Numbered from the stretch's first letter, positions 1-8,182 are shown. The stretch is 64,000 bases of DNA from M3007 sp965249785 (GCA_965249785.1 CBDFMU010000022.1:1-64000), one strand, 5' to 3'. Translations and numbers: made by a program. Notes: generated by a model not told the origin, from the letters alone.

Positions 1-2
1 TC

Positions 3-470
3 CGGCAACTCATCGCAACGGACGAGGCAGAGATTTTCGTGCATCGTTCCGACCCACGGTTGCTGGAATTTGTCGATTTCCCTCCGGCCAAGACGCTCGA
101 AGATGCTCAACAATTTATTCAAAAAATCAACCTGGGCATTGCAGCAAATACGGGGATTTACTGGGCTATTACGTTGAAAGACAGTCCGATACTCATCGGC
201 ACTATTTGCCTGTTTAATTTTTCGGCGGAGCAATCAATGGCAGAACTTGGATATATGCTGCACCCTGATTTTCAGGGAAAGGGATATATGTGCGAAGCAT
301 TAGCCAGCGTAGTGGTGTACAGTTTTCAAGTAATGAAGGTTAATTTGATCGAAGCAGAAGTGCACTTGAAAAACATCGCTTCCATTCGGCTTCTGGAAAG
401 GAACCAATTTGTGCGCGTGGGAGAAGAGAACGGATGTGCAGTGTTTAGGCGAGGGTCTGGGATAGACTGA
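3..470 (+). CDS. GNAT family N-acetyltransferase (5' end outside window)
   Basis: This is the C-terminal part of a RimJ/RimL-type acetyltransferase, which moves an acetyl group from acetyl-CoA to an amine. The frame is open to the left window edge and reads RQLIATDEAEIFVHRSDP before the first possible internal start (GTG at 39), which matches the normal N-terminal region of the family, so the true start lies outside. The acetyl-CoA loop is visible as HPDFQGKGYMCEAL (Q/RxxGxG/A type), followed by the usual helix and the IASIRLLERNQF segment typical of motif B. The protein substrate cannot be told. The gene stops with TGA, and a decayed cupin gene follows it. Confidence 0.85.
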   Translation, partial: RQLIATDEAEIFVHRSDPRLLEFVDFPPAKTLEDAQQFIQKINLGIAANTGIYWAITLKDSPILIGTICLFNFSAEQSMAELGYMLHPDFQGKGYMCEALASVVVYSFQVMKVNLIEAEVHLKNIASIRLLERNQFVRVGEENGCAVFRRGSGID

Positions 471-520
471 ATTTTGTCATGTAGGTAGCAGGTGTTATTT
501 TGAGAAATAAAAAAAGTTGA

Positions 521-691
521 TACAGCGACAATAGTCCGGGAGATGTCATTACCATTCCCCCCGATGTCGAGCATTGGCATGGTGCATCGCCGGATAGTAC
601 GCTCACCCATATTGCTATTAGTACCAATACGCAAAAAGGAATAGTGGTATAGCTGCAAAGGGTGACTGAGGAGGAGTACAATAGTTTTTAA
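521..691 (+). pseudogene. Remnant of a cupin-domain protein (C-terminal end only)
   Basis: Frame 521-691 reads GDVITIPPDVEHWHGASPDS, then THIAIST, KGIVV, a TAG stop, then VTEEEYNSF and TAA. This is the C-terminal half of a small cupin of the carboxymuconolactone-decarboxylase/mandelonitrile-lyase-like type, where IPPxxxHWHGA carries two metal-binding histidines. In intact relatives the residue at the internal TAG (638-640) is tryptophan (TGG), so one G-to-A change explains the stop. The first half of the domain is missing: a TGA stands at 518-520 and nothing recognisable lies before it. I infer a decayed gene. Family recognition comes from memory of the motif, not from a search. Confidence 0.7.
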
Positions 692-774
692 TCAGACTTG
701 GAGAATAATTTATTCTACTAGCCTCTTAATATCAGCAAACTTTTCCAAAATCCCATCGAGGTCTTTTCCGACTG

Positions 775-1158
775 CTAATATACCAGTTGCACTAATAAAT
801 TATCCAGTGTTACTTGTGGGTCTTCACAGAGGCCGGGATGCACTTTGGAGGTTTGTATGACGGTGCTGCGGGTAGCAGTGAGCCAGCGAAATCGCGAAGC
901 ATTATCCAGTTTGGAAATAGGAGAATCCGGATTTTTTCCACCACAAATTTCTTCAAAAGCCAACAGATGATTTTTAACTTCTTCTACGCTTACATTTGGA
1001 TCAAGTGCCTGCAACTTTGCCTCTGAGAAATGTACCCGTATGCCCAGAAATTTCTTTTCTGCACAGTACAGTACTACCCCGACATTGACAAATTCTTCGC
1101 GCTCTGGCCGGGGCACCACGCGGATCACCGCATATTCAAACAATCGACGATCTTGCAT
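775..1158 (-). CDS. DUF3037 family protein
   Basis: A 127-residue soluble protein with no signal or membrane segment. The N-terminal YAVIRVVPRPEREEFVNVGVVLY is characteristic of DUF3037, a family of unknown function. Its ATG lies inside the end of the upstream HipA-like kinase gene (23-nt overlap), so the two are translationally coupled and probably work together. The same pairing of DUF3037 with a HipA-like kinase is, as far as I recall, common in Bacteroidota and Proteobacteria. Function unknown; it could be an accessory or neutralising partner of the kinase. Confidence 0.8.
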   Translation of the reverse strand: MQDRRLFEYAVIRVVPRPEREEFVNVGVVLYCAEKKFLGIRVHFSEAKLQALDPNVSVEEVKNHLLAFEEICGGKNPDSPISKLDNASRFRWLTATRSTVIQTSKVHPGLCEDPQVTLDNLLVQLVY

Positions 1159-1921
1159 ACAGGGCCTGGTTTACAAATATTTCGCTGTTTTCAAGTCGTG
1201 TCCGTAAGAATTCCGAATATATATTTCTGACTGTTTCGGCACTTTCCTCGAAGGTGGCGGCTATCCAATCGTCTGGTATTAAAGCAACCACACTGTCGAT
1301 TACTTCTTTATTGAGCAGTGTTTTTATTAGTTTATCTGCTTCCTCTATTTGTGAGGCTTGCGGCAACAACACATGGTCTTTGATTTGCGTAAATGGTCGA
1401 GTACTTTGTTCCCGCCAATTCTCCCAATTATGATGAAAATAGAGGGCCGCGCCGTGATCGATCAGCCAGAGTTCCTCGTGCCAGAGCAGCATATTAGTAT
1501 TGCGCGCCGTGCGGTCGACATTCATCAAAAAAGCATCCAGCCAAACGATTTTGGAAGCCAGTAACGGCTCCACCTTAGTCACCGCAGGATCATAAGTGAC
1601 CGCGCCGGATAAGTAATGCAAACCCAGATTCAGCCCGGTACTAAATTTCAGCAGGTCCTGAATTTCTTCATCCGCTTCAGTGCGACCAAATGCTTCATCC
1701 AGTTCCGCAAAAACAATTTCCGGCAGTTTCAGGCCGACGATACGCGCCATTTCCCCGCCAATTAATTCGGCGATTAATGCTTTGATCCCCTGACCGGCAC
1801 CTCGAAATTTCAGTACATATAAAAAGCCGTCGTCCGCTTCCACAATAGCCGGCAGCGAACCGCCTTCCCGCAAGGGGGTCACGTATCTCGTAACGTTCAC
1901 TTTTCTGATGTCCGGTTGCAT
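1136..1921 (-). CDS. HipA-like kinase domain protein
   Basis: A 261-residue protein related to the HipA/PI4K-like kinase fold. Visible parts are the early VLKF lysine for ATP, GGEMARIVGLKLPE, the catalytic loop NVDRTARNTNML and the metal-binding LIDHGAALYF (DFG-like Asp). It is shorter than classical HipA (about 440 residues) and lacks the HipA N-terminal domain. No HipB-type helix-turn-helix gene is adjacent. I chose the ATG at 1921; the upstream extension to 1999 is hydrophobic (CIANLPFAILLVYLFTFLC) and unlike the family. It overlaps the DUF3037 gene downstream. The likely role is phosphorylation of a cellular target, possibly as a toxin-like kinase; the substrate is unknown. Confidence 0.75.
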   Translation of the reverse strand: MQPDIRKVNVTRYVTPLREGGSLPAIVEADDGFLYVLKFRGAGQGIKALIAELIGGEMARIVGLKLPEIVFAELDEAFGRTEADEEIQDLLKFSTGLNLGLHYLSGAVTYDPAVTKVEPLLASKIVWLDAFLMNVDRTARNTNMLLWHEELWLIDHGAALYFHHNWENWREQSTRPFTQIKDHVLLPQASQIEEADKLIKTLLNKEVIDSVVALIPDDWIAATFEESAETVRNIYSEFLRTRLENSEIFVNQALYARSSIV

Positions 1922-2104
1922 GGTGCAAAGAAAGGTAAATAAATAAACAAGCAAAATTGCAAAAGGCAAATTAGCAATGCAAACCAACACATTACGCAAA
2001 ACTTTTAGATTGGAGCATTCTCACTAACAACCACGGCAGCGTGCACTACCAATGGTCAATGTGCTCTTTATCAACAAATTAATAGAGCAACTTTTTTTGG
2101 CCAC

Positions 2105-2155
2105 ACGCTCCTCTGCTGTTGTTGGCGAGGACGCACAACAACAGCAGAGGAGCGT
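2105..2155. repeat. Perfect 20-bp inverted repeat in the divergent hipA-like/AKR gap
   Basis: Arms 2105-2124 (ACGCTCCTCTGCTGTTGTTG) and 2136-2155 are perfect reverse complements with an 11-nt loop. A run of seven T lies upstream at about 2091 and TTTT follows at 2155-2158. It sits in the 360-bp gap between the divergent HipA-like kinase and the aldo/keto reductase, so it cannot terminate either gene. It could belong to a small RNA or be a palindromic insertion. Apart from a weak promoter-like CACCTTTG at 2254-2261, nothing else was recognised in the gap. Confidence 0.75.
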
Positions 2156-2281
2156 TTTCAGGCAAAATCACTATGACCGCACTCCTATTTACTCCTGTTT
2201 GAATTTCGTAAATCCTTGTTTCATTTTCATTGTTTTGCAAGCAGTTATTCCCCCACCTTTGTACTATATTTAAAACAAACA

Positions 2282-3280
2282 ATGATGAATCCAACAATGC
2301 AAAAAAGAAAACTTGGCAATAGCGGCCTCGAAGTCTCCGCCCTCGGCCTCGGCTGTATGGGATTAAGTTTCGGCTATGGTCCCGCTACGAATAAACAGGA
2401 TGCCATCGCCTTGATCCGAACGGCTTTTGAACGCGGCGTCACCTTCTTTGACACCGCCGAAGCCTACGGTCCGTTCACCAATGAAGAGTTGCTCGGTGAA
2501 GCATTGGCTCCGTTTCGCGACCAGGTCGTGATAGCCACCAAGTTTGGTTTTGAAGGCGGCGATTCCAAGGCTGGTCTTAACAGTAAGCCAGAACACATTA
2601 GAGAGGTCGCTGAAGCAGCCCTGAAACGCCTGAAAACAGATCGTATTGACCTGTTCTACCAACACCGCGTGGACCCGAATGTGCCGATGGAGGACGTAGC
2701 AGGCACCGTGAAAGACTTGATTCAAGACGGTAAGGTGAAGCACTTTGGCCTCTCGGAAGCGGGCGTGCAAAACATCCGTCGCGCTCATGCCGTCCAGCCC
2801 GTGACGGCTTTGCAAAGCGAATACTCATTATGGTGGCGGGAGCCGGAACAGGAAATTATCCCCACTTTGGAAGAACTCGGCATCGGTTTCGTGCCGTTTA
2901 GTCCGTTGGGCAAAGGCTTCCTGACTGGCGCGATTAATGAGAACACAAAGTTTGATAGCACGGACTTTCGCAATATCGTTCCGCGTTTTACGGAGGAAAA
3001 TCGGAAGGCTAATGAGACTTTGGTAGACCTGCTGACTAATATTGCTGCACAAAAAAACGCAACGCCTGCGCAGATTGCCCTGGCCTGGTTACTGGCCCAA
3101 AAGCCGTGGATTGTGCCTATTCCGGGAACTACCAAACTACATCGTTTGGAAGAGAATTTGGGCGGAGCCAATGTAGAACTAACGGCGGATGATCTTCGGG
3201 ATATCAATGACGCGGCTGCACAGATTCCCATCGAAGGAGCGCGCTATCCAGAGGCCATGCAAAAGAGAGTTGATCGGTAA
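2282..3280 (+). CDS. Aldo/keto reductase
   Basis: A 332-residue NADPH-dependent aldo/keto reductase of the AKR11/AKR13-like group (YhdN/IolS type). The start RKLGNSGLEVSALGLGCMG is canonical. The catalytic tetrad is visible as the Asp and Tyr of FFDTAEAYG, the Lys of VIATKFGF and the His of FYQHRVDP. NADPH-binding FSPLGKGFLTG and IPIPGTT segments follow. Start: ATG 2282 (MMNPTMQ) is preferred over 2216, which would add a stretch unlike the family; ATG 2285 or 2297 are also possible. A clear terminator follows directly. The in vivo substrate is unknown; such enzymes reduce aldehydes and ketones. Confidence 0.9.
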   Translation: MMNPTMQKRKLGNSGLEVSALGLGCMGLSFGYGPATNKQDAIALIRTAFERGVTFFDTAEAYGPFTNEELLGEALAPFRDQVVIATKFGFEGGDSKAGLNSKPEHIREVAEAALKRLKTDRIDLFYQHRVDPNVPMEDVAGTVKDLIQDGKVKHFGLSEAGVQNIRRAHAVQPVTALQSEYSLWWREPEQEIIPTLEELGIGFVPFSPLGKGFLTGAINENTKFDSTDFRNIVPRFTEENRKANETLVDLLTNIAAQKNATPAQIALAWLLAQKPWIVPIPGTTKLHRLEENLGGANVELTADDLRDINDAAAQIPIEGARYPEAMQKRVDR

Positions 3281-3285
3281 GAAAG

Positions 3286-3317
3286 GCCGAGGGCAAACGA
3301 AACAGCCCTCGGCTTTT
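3286..3317 (+). terminator. Rho-independent terminator of the aldo/keto reductase
   Basis: GCCGAGGGC (3286-3294) pairs perfectly with GCCCTCGGC (3305-3313), followed by TTTT. It starts 6 nt after the stop codon. Confidence 0.85.
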
Positions 3318-3342
3318 CATTGTTTATTTCGATATTTGCTTC

Positions 3343-4950
3343 ATGCAAAGTCTTTTTATCGAATACGTTTACCTCGTCTTAATTATTCTGGCACTGGTCA
3401 TGCTCGCTGAAAAACTGCGGCTGGCTTACCCAATTGTGCTGGTATTAGGGGGTTTGGCACTCAGTCTTACTACCGCGTTTTCTGATATTACAATTGACCC
3501 AGAACTAGTGTTCTTTATTTTTCTGCCTCCACTACTATATGAAGCGGCCTGGCAAACCTCCTGGAAAGAGTTTTGGAAATGGAAACGGATCATCATGAGT
3601 TTCGCTTTTCCCATTGTCATCATTACTTCGTGTGTAATTGCCTTTGTATCCACGGCCATTATTCCGGGCTTTACCTTAGCGCTGGGCTTTCTTTTAGGCG
3701 GCATTATTTCTCCGCCCGACGCTATTTCGGCCACCACCATCATGCGGCAGGTAAAAGTACCGAAAGCCATGGTCAGTATCATCGAAGGCGAAAGCCTGCT
3801 CAACGACGCTTCTTCGCTGATTGTATTTCGTTTCGCGTTGATGGCCGTAGTTACTGGACAATTCCATTTTCAGCAGGCCGCTACTAGTTTTTTTCTAGTA
3901 ATAGTAATGGGCACCTTAATTGGCCTATTCATCGGATTGATTTTCTATGCTATTCATCGCTGGCTGCCTACTACCACGAGTATAGAAATCGTTTTAACGC
4001 TGGTCACTCCTTATTGCATGTATTACGCCGCCGAGCATTTTCATTTTTCCGGGGTGCTGGCCGTAGTTTGCGGCGGACTTTTTCTATCCAGTAAACGGCA
4101 AAGTATGCTTACTTACCGGAGCCGCATCCAGAGTGTAAATGTATGGACGAACTTCGTGTTTGTATTAAACGGACTGGTTTTTATTCTTATTGGACTTCAA
4201 TTACCATCCATTACCCGACAATTAGGAGATATTAGTTTAGGCACCGCAATATGGTATGGATTGGCTGTTTCTTTGGTACTGGTCTTTGCACGACTGCTGT
4301 GCACCTTAGGGGCTTCTCTTTTTACCCGTTTTATGAGCCATTTTATCACTGTGGCAGATAATAACCCCGGATGGAGAGCACCAATAGTCTTGGGTTGGGC
4401 GGGCATGCGTGGCGTGGTTTCGTTGGCGGCTGCACTTTCCGTTCCCTTACTCATCAATGATGGTCAACCATTTCCTTACCGCAACCTGATCTTATTCATT
4501 ACTTTTATTGTCATCTTAGTCACGCTGGTTTTTCAGGGCTTGACCCTTCCCTGGCTGATTCGTAAGATAAAGATGGAAGATAAATACACTACCATTCCAG
4601 AACAGCAGCAGGAAATCATCATTCAAAAGAAACTTGCACAATACACGCTGCAATATTTAGAAGAAAAATACGGGAAAGATGATCTTCCAAATGCGCACTT
4701 AAATAATCTCCGCAGCAGACTGGAAATAGAATGGCGGTTTTTTAGTAATGAACTGGAAGGAACAAACAACACCGAGGAAAATCCGTTAAAAAACTTTCAA
4801 CAAACTTATCTCGAATTACTAGATCATCAACGGAAATTACTGGATAAAATAAATCACCATTCGGAATTCGATGAAGACCTAATCCGGAAATATCTTTCCT
4901 TGATTGATCTGGAAGAGTTCAAAGTTCGGGAGAAGCAACTAGAAAAATGA
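3343..4950 (+). CDS. CPA1 family Na+/H+ antiporter
   Basis: A 535-residue inner-membrane cation/proton antiporter (Na_H_Exchanger family). About 12 hydrophobic segments fill residues 5-405, followed by a hydrophilic cytosolic tail of about 125 residues rich in Glu, Lys and Gln. Key motifs are SPPDA near residue 123 and EGESLLNDASSL with the Asn-Asp pair near 154-155, the ion-binding site of the CPA1 branch, and WAGMRGVVSLAAALS in the C-terminal half. It exchanges Na+ (or K+/Li+) for H+ in pH and salt homeostasis. It is a single gene after the AKR terminator and converges on the AraC gene with only 8 bp between the stops. Confidence 0.92.
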   Translation: MQSLFIEYVYLVLIILALVMLAEKLRLAYPIVLVLGGLALSLTTAFSDITIDPELVFFIFLPPLLYEAAWQTSWKEFWKWKRIIMSFAFPIVIITSCVIAFVSTAIIPGFTLALGFLLGGIISPPDAISATTIMRQVKVPKAMVSIIEGESLLNDASSLIVFRFALMAVVTGQFHFQQAATSFFLVIVMGTLIGLFIGLIFYAIHRWLPTTTSIEIVLTLVTPYCMYYAAEHFHFSGVLAVVCGGLFLSSKRQSMLTYRSRIQSVNVWTNFVFVLNGLVFILIGLQLPSITRQLGDISLGTAIWYGLAVSLVLVFARLLCTLGASLFTRFMSHFITVADNNPGWRAPIVLGWAGMRGVVSLAAALSVPLLINDGQPFPYRNLILFITFIVILVTLVFQGLTLPWLIRKIKMEDKYTTIPEQQQEIIIQKKLAQYTLQYLEEKYGKDDLPNAHLNNLRSRLEIEWRFFSNELEGTNNTEENPLKNFQQTYLELLDHQRKLLDKINHHSEFDEDLIRKYLSLIDLEEFKVREKQLEK

Positions 4951-4958
4951 GCCAAACT

Positions 4959-5939
4959 CTAAGATAAAACTGCTTCCTTATTATATTTCGCCCTATATTC
5001 CAAAGGAGACAAGCCGGTTATTTTTCTAAAAACCTCCCGGAACGCTTTATCATCGGAATATCCCACTTCATCCATTACCTCAAAAATACTTTTCCGGCCT
5101 TTTTCTAAGGTTTTTTTGGCCACTTCCATTTTCACCCGTTGTAAATACTCGACTGGTGTATTGCCCGTTGCTTTAATAAAACGTCGGTCAAAATTCCGCC
5201 TGCTGGTCGCCAGTTTGGAGGACAGTTGCTCGAAAGAAATCTTTTCGCTCAGGTTTTCCTCTATATAAGTTTGTGCTTCGCCAATTAATTCATCCCCGTG
5301 GTTCTTCTGCGTCTGAAAAATGAAAAACGGAGATTGAGAAGTTCTATCCATATCAATTTGGAAAATTTTGGAGCAGAAAATGGCCGTCTGCCGATCAAAA
5401 TATTTCTCCACTAAAAAAAGGATGAGGTTCAAAAAGGAGTAAGCCCCGCCGTTGGTATATATGCCCCGGTCAGCAGTAATCAGTTTATCAGTTTGCAGAT
5501 CAATGTTGGGAAACAACCGCCTAAAACCGGCGGCTGCATTCCAATGGGTGGAACAAGACTTTCCATCCAGCAAACCAGTAGCGGCCAGTAAAAAGGCACC
5601 AGTACAAATACTCGCGATCTCCGCCCCAGTTTTATATTGCTCTCTGATCCAGGTAATCAGCGCGGTATTCTCTTTAATCATCTGATCATAATCGTGCGAA
5701 ACAGAGGGTATAATTACCAGATCGGCTCTTTTTATTTCCGTAATAGGGATAGGATGAATGGAAAAGAAGCCAGTATCCACTTTTATTTCGGGTACAAACC
5801 CGGCTATACGGATTTCCATCATGGGTTTGTGGCCCATCTTTCGCCAATGTCCATTTGCTTTGGACAGGATTTCAAAAGAACCCGTTATACTGCTTAGGTT
5901 AGCCTCTCCTTTGGGCACCACTATAACTACTTGCTTCAT
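4959..5939 (-). CDS. GlxA-like AraC family transcriptional regulator (DJ-1/PfpI + AraC HTH)
   Basis: A 326-residue two-domain regulator. Residues 1-180 form a DJ-1/PfpI-like domain (VVIVVPKGEANLSS start, SICTGAFLLAATGLLDGKSC with the conserved Cys region, ITADRGIYTNGGA). Residues 215-320 form a double helix-turn-helix AraC domain (LSSKLATSRRNFDRRF and VGYSDDKAFREVFRKITG). It is transcribed divergently from the SRPBCC genes and may control them. Start ATG 5939 is chosen because the DJ-1 domain begins there and a TAnnTTTG promoter lies just upstream; the extension to 5981 would run through that promoter. Confidence 0.88.
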   Translation of the reverse strand: MKQVVIVVPKGEANLSSITGSFEILSKANGHWRKMGHKPMMEIRIAGFVPEIKVDTGFFSIHPIPITEIKRADLVIIPSVSHDYDQMIKENTALITWIREQYKTGAEIASICTGAFLLAATGLLDGKSCSTHWNAAAGFRRLFPNIDLQTDKLITADRGIYTNGGAYSFLNLILFLVEKYFDRQTAIFCSKIFQIDMDRTSQSPFFIFQTQKNHGDELIGEAQTYIEENLSEKISFEQLSSKLATSRRNFDRRFIKATGNTPVEYLQRVKMEVAKKTLEKGRKSIFEVMDEVGYSDDKAFREVFRKITGLSPLEYRAKYNKEAVLS

Positions 5940-5955
5940 GCTAAAAAATTTGAGG

Positions 5956-5963
5956 CAAAGATA
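5956..5963 (-). promoter_or_regulatory. Bacteroidota -7 element for the GlxA-like regulator
   Basis: The minus strand reads TATCTTTG, an exact TAnnTTTG match, 17 nt before the ATG at 5939. A TTG in GGGTTGATT lies 20 nt further upstream as a plausible -33 element. The leader would be very short. Confidence 0.55.
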
Positions 5964-6034
5964 TGGGAATGTTTTGTCCAAATCAACCCGATAGAATGTC
6001 TATTTTACACCCTGCTACTCCCAAATTAAGACTA

Positions 6035-6042
6035 TACTTTTG
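6035..6042 (+). promoter_or_regulatory. Bacteroidota -7 element upstream of the first SRPBCC gene
   Basis: TACTTTTG exactly matches TAnnTTTG, about 135 nt before the ATG at 6177. No clear -33 TTTG was found. The leader would contain the CTCAACATT repeats at 6114-6151. Confidence 0.5.
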
Positions 6043-6113
6043 CACCATTACTAATATAGTTAACACATAGTGACTTTGAACGAAGACAGACTATAAAATA
6101 TACACAGTCAATA

Positions 6114-6151
6114 TCTCAACCCCTCTCAACATTCTCAACATTCTCAACATT
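6114..6151 (+). repeat. Tandem CTCAACATT repeats in a 5' leader
   Basis: Three exact 9-bp units CTCAACATT (6125-6151) follow a CTCAACC unit, ending 25 nt before the SRPBCC start codon. The stretch CTCAACCCCTCTCAACATT recurs on the minus strand at 10126-10158, again in a leader close to a start codon. Confidence 0.85.
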
Positions 6152-6176
6152 ACTATAACCAAAATCATCAATACTA

Positions 6177-6662
6177 ATGGCTACATCAGATTTTACTACT
6201 ACCATATTGGTAGACCAAACCCCGAAAGAAGCATTCGATGCCATCAATAATGTACGCGGATGGTGGTCAGAAGAAGTGGAAGGTACTACGGACAAACTCA
6301 ATGCGGAGTTTGATTATCATTATAAGGACGTTCATATTTGCAAAATGAAAATAATAGAGTTCGTACCAGAGCAAAAAGTCGTTTGGCTGGTGCTGGACAA
6401 TTATTTTAATTTCATTAAAGACCAAAGTGAATGGAAGAACACCAAAATTGTTTTTGAAATATCTAAAAAGGCGGAGAAAACGCAAATTCACTTCACGCAT
6501 CTGGGCTTAGTACCTGAATATGAATGCTTTGATATTTGTTTCAACGCATGGACTCAATATATACAAGACAGTCTAAAAAATCTGATAACCACGGGTAAAG
6601 GTCAGCCCAATCCTATTGAGGAAGTCGTAAACGAAGCAGCCGATAAAGCTGCTAATCTCTAA
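6177..6662 (+). CDS. SRPBCC (START/AHSA1-like) domain protein, copy 1
   Basis: A 161-residue cytosolic protein of the SRPBCC helix-grip fold, AHSA1-like group. The N-terminal FTTTILVDQTPKEAFDAINN followed by GWWSEEVEG is the usual start of the domain, and KTQIHFTHLGLVPEYEC the C-terminal strands. The fold binds hydrophobic ligands; the ligand is unknown. A close paralogue lies 150 bp downstream in the same direction. This copy has an extra C-terminal tail of about 15 residues (EEVVNEAADKAANL). It is divergent from the GlxA-like regulator, which may control it. Confidence 0.88.
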   Translation: MATSDFTTTILVDQTPKEAFDAINNVRGWWSEEVEGTTDKLNAEFDYHYKDVHICKMKIIEFVPEQKVVWLVLDNYFNFIKDQSEWKNTKIVFEISKKAEKTQIHFTHLGLVPEYECFDICFNAWTQYIQDSLKNLITTGKGQPNPIEEVVNEAADKAANL

Positions 6663-6685
6663 TTACATTGCCTATTAAATTTATT

Positions 6686-6772
6686 GATGATACGAGTATT
6701 TGAGTATTCGATTAAAGTGCTTGACAATCAGGCAATTGGTCGAATACTCGAATCTTCAAATACTCCAATAAA
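6686..6772. repeat. Palindromic GAGTATTT repeat, copy A
   Basis: Left arm GAGTATTTGAGTATTC (8-bp units GAGTATTY) and right arm ACTCGAAT CTTCAAAT ACTCCAAT (8-bp units) form an imperfect inverted repeat of about 85 bp. Related copies lie at 8183-8270 and 21341-21415. The right arm ends about 40 nt before the second SRPBCC start. Confidence 0.85.
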
Positions 6773-6809
6773 ATCATACTAGTAATACCACACTTTAAAA
6801 GCGAAGAAA

Positions 6810-7247
6810 ATGGAAAAACAAGATTATACCGCAAGCATTATGGTGAATGCGACCGCGCAAGAAGTATTCCAGAACATTAACAGCGTGTCAAAATGGTGGA
6901 CTGAAGATTTGGAAGGCAATTCGCAAAAATTGAATGATGAGTTCACCGTTCATTTTGGTGATGTCCATGTGTCCACCCAAAAATTAATAGAACTTATTCC
7001 CGATAAAAAAGTAGTCTGGCTGGTGACGGACAGTAGGCTTAATTTTATCGCAGACCAACAGGAATGGAATAATACTAAAATTAGTTTTGAAATATCTCAA
7101 CACGATGATAAAACCCAAATAGATTTTACCCACGTCGGCTTAGTTCCCGAAGTAGAGTGCTATAAGGATTGTAAAAAAGGCTGGGATTACTATATAAAAG
7201 GAAGTCTATTCAAATTATTAACCGAAGGAAAAGGAACGCCGGGCTAA
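6810..7247 (+). CDS. SRPBCC (START/AHSA1-like) domain protein, copy 2
   Basis: A 145-residue paralogue of the preceding gene. Shared blocks are KWWTEDLEG, VHVSTQKLIELIPDKKVVWLV, EWNNTKISFEIS and KTQIDFTHVGLVPEVECYKDC. It lacks the C-terminal tail of copy 1. The fold is a ligand-binding helix-grip; no enzymatic residues can be assigned. Tandem duplication is the simplest explanation. The two genes are separated by the palindromic repeat at 6686-6772, which may affect cotranscription. Confidence 0.88.
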   Translation: MEKQDYTASIMVNATAQEVFQNINSVSKWWTEDLEGNSQKLNDEFTVHFGDVHVSTQKLIELIPDKKVVWLVTDSRLNFIADQQEWNNTKISFEISQHDDKTQIDFTHVGLVPEVECYKDCKKGWDYYIKGSLFKLLTEGKGTPG

Positions 7248-7286
7248 AATAGCAAAATAGCAAAGGGCAAATTGACAATAAAAAAA

Positions 7287-7321
7287 CAATTAATTGAACT
7301 TGTTTTAAGGTCAATTAATTG
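7287..7321. promoter_or_regulatory. Pair of palindromic CAATTAATTG sites
   Basis: Two identical self-palindromic 10-mers CAATTAATTG lie at 7287-7296 and 7312-7321, 25 bp apart centre to centre, about 80 nt before the SDR start at 7399. The symmetry and spacing suit a dimeric regulator, but this is inference. Confidence 0.4.
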
Positions 7322-7398
7322 CGTCGCATTCGTAGTGTCGTCGTGGTCTGATTTAATTTGGACAGTTCCTTAAAATAAAATAACTTCAAAAATTTGTC

Positions 7399-8175
7399 AT
7401 GAAAAAACTGGAAGGTAAAAAAGTAGTAGTCATCGGTGGGAGCCGTGGCACGGGACTCGCTATCGTTGAGGCTCTCCTGAATGAAGCTGCCGATGTGCTG
7501 GTGGTGGGAAGAGACCAAAAATCTCTTAGCGAACTTCTCCACGCATTTCCGAAAGTACGCACATTACAGGCCGATGCGACGGATGCAGCGACTGCCGCGA
7601 AAATTTTTCAAGACTCGCCCGATGTCGTGGTATTGGCTGCAGGAGCGGTGGCACCGACCAAACCGCTGTATCAGTTGGATTGGGAAACATTCAGCAGTAC
7701 TTGGAATACTGATGTAAAAGCGGCGTTTCTACTAGCAAAATATGCACTGACGGCACCCGTCAAATCTGGCACCCAGATTATATTTATTTCCGCCGGTCCT
7801 GCTATTTTCGGCTCACCGATTTCAGGCGGTTACGCAGGCTCCAAACGGACGCAGATGTTCCTCGCCAACTATGCGCAGCAAGCATCGGATCGCCTCACGC
7901 TTGGGCTGCGTTTTATTGCGCTCGCGCCGTGGCGCCTGATGCAGGGAACTGGTACGGGAGAAGTCGCCATTCCCGGATACGCGACTTATATTGGCATTCC
8001 AGAAAAAGATTTTATTACTTCGATGACACTACCACAGACCAAGGAAGATGTTGGGGAAGCAGTGGTAACATTCGCTGTGCATCCACCCGCAGCAACAGAG
8101 GGAAATGTATTTATCGTTTCCGGAAAAGGTATAGTGCCGGAAGCGGACATCCAGAAAGTATTAATGGCAAAGTAA
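7399..8175 (+). CDS. Short-chain dehydrogenase/reductase (SDR)
   Basis: A 258-residue classical-type SDR. The Rossmann motif is GGSRGTG near residue 13; VVLAAGAV corresponds to the NNAG strand. The active site is Ser in IIFISAGPA and YAGSK (YxxxK). It should reduce or oxidise a hydroxyl/carbonyl group with NAD(P)H; the substrate is unknown. The C-terminal VFIVSGKGIVPEADIQ matches the usual end. It is probably transcribed alone, with a palindromic repeat following the stop within about 10 nt. Confidence 0.9.
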   Translation: MKKLEGKKVVVIGGSRGTGLAIVEALLNEAADVLVVGRDQKSLSELLHAFPKVRTLQADATDAATAAKIFQDSPDVVVLAAGAVAPTKPLYQLDWETFSSTWNTDVKAAFLLAKYALTAPVKSGTQIIFISAGPAIFGSPISGGYAGSKRTQMFLANYAQQASDRLTLGLRFIALAPWRLMQGTGTGEVAIPGYATYIGIPEKDFITSMTLPQTKEDVGEAVVTFAVHPPAATEGNVFIVSGKGIVPEADIQKVLMAK

Positions 8176-8182
8176 TAATTTT

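Noticed and set aside
2234..2261. Promoter TTTG-N16-CACCTTTG before the aldo/keto reductase
   Set aside because: One mismatch in the -7 motif and a spacer shorter than usual; too weak to list as a feature.
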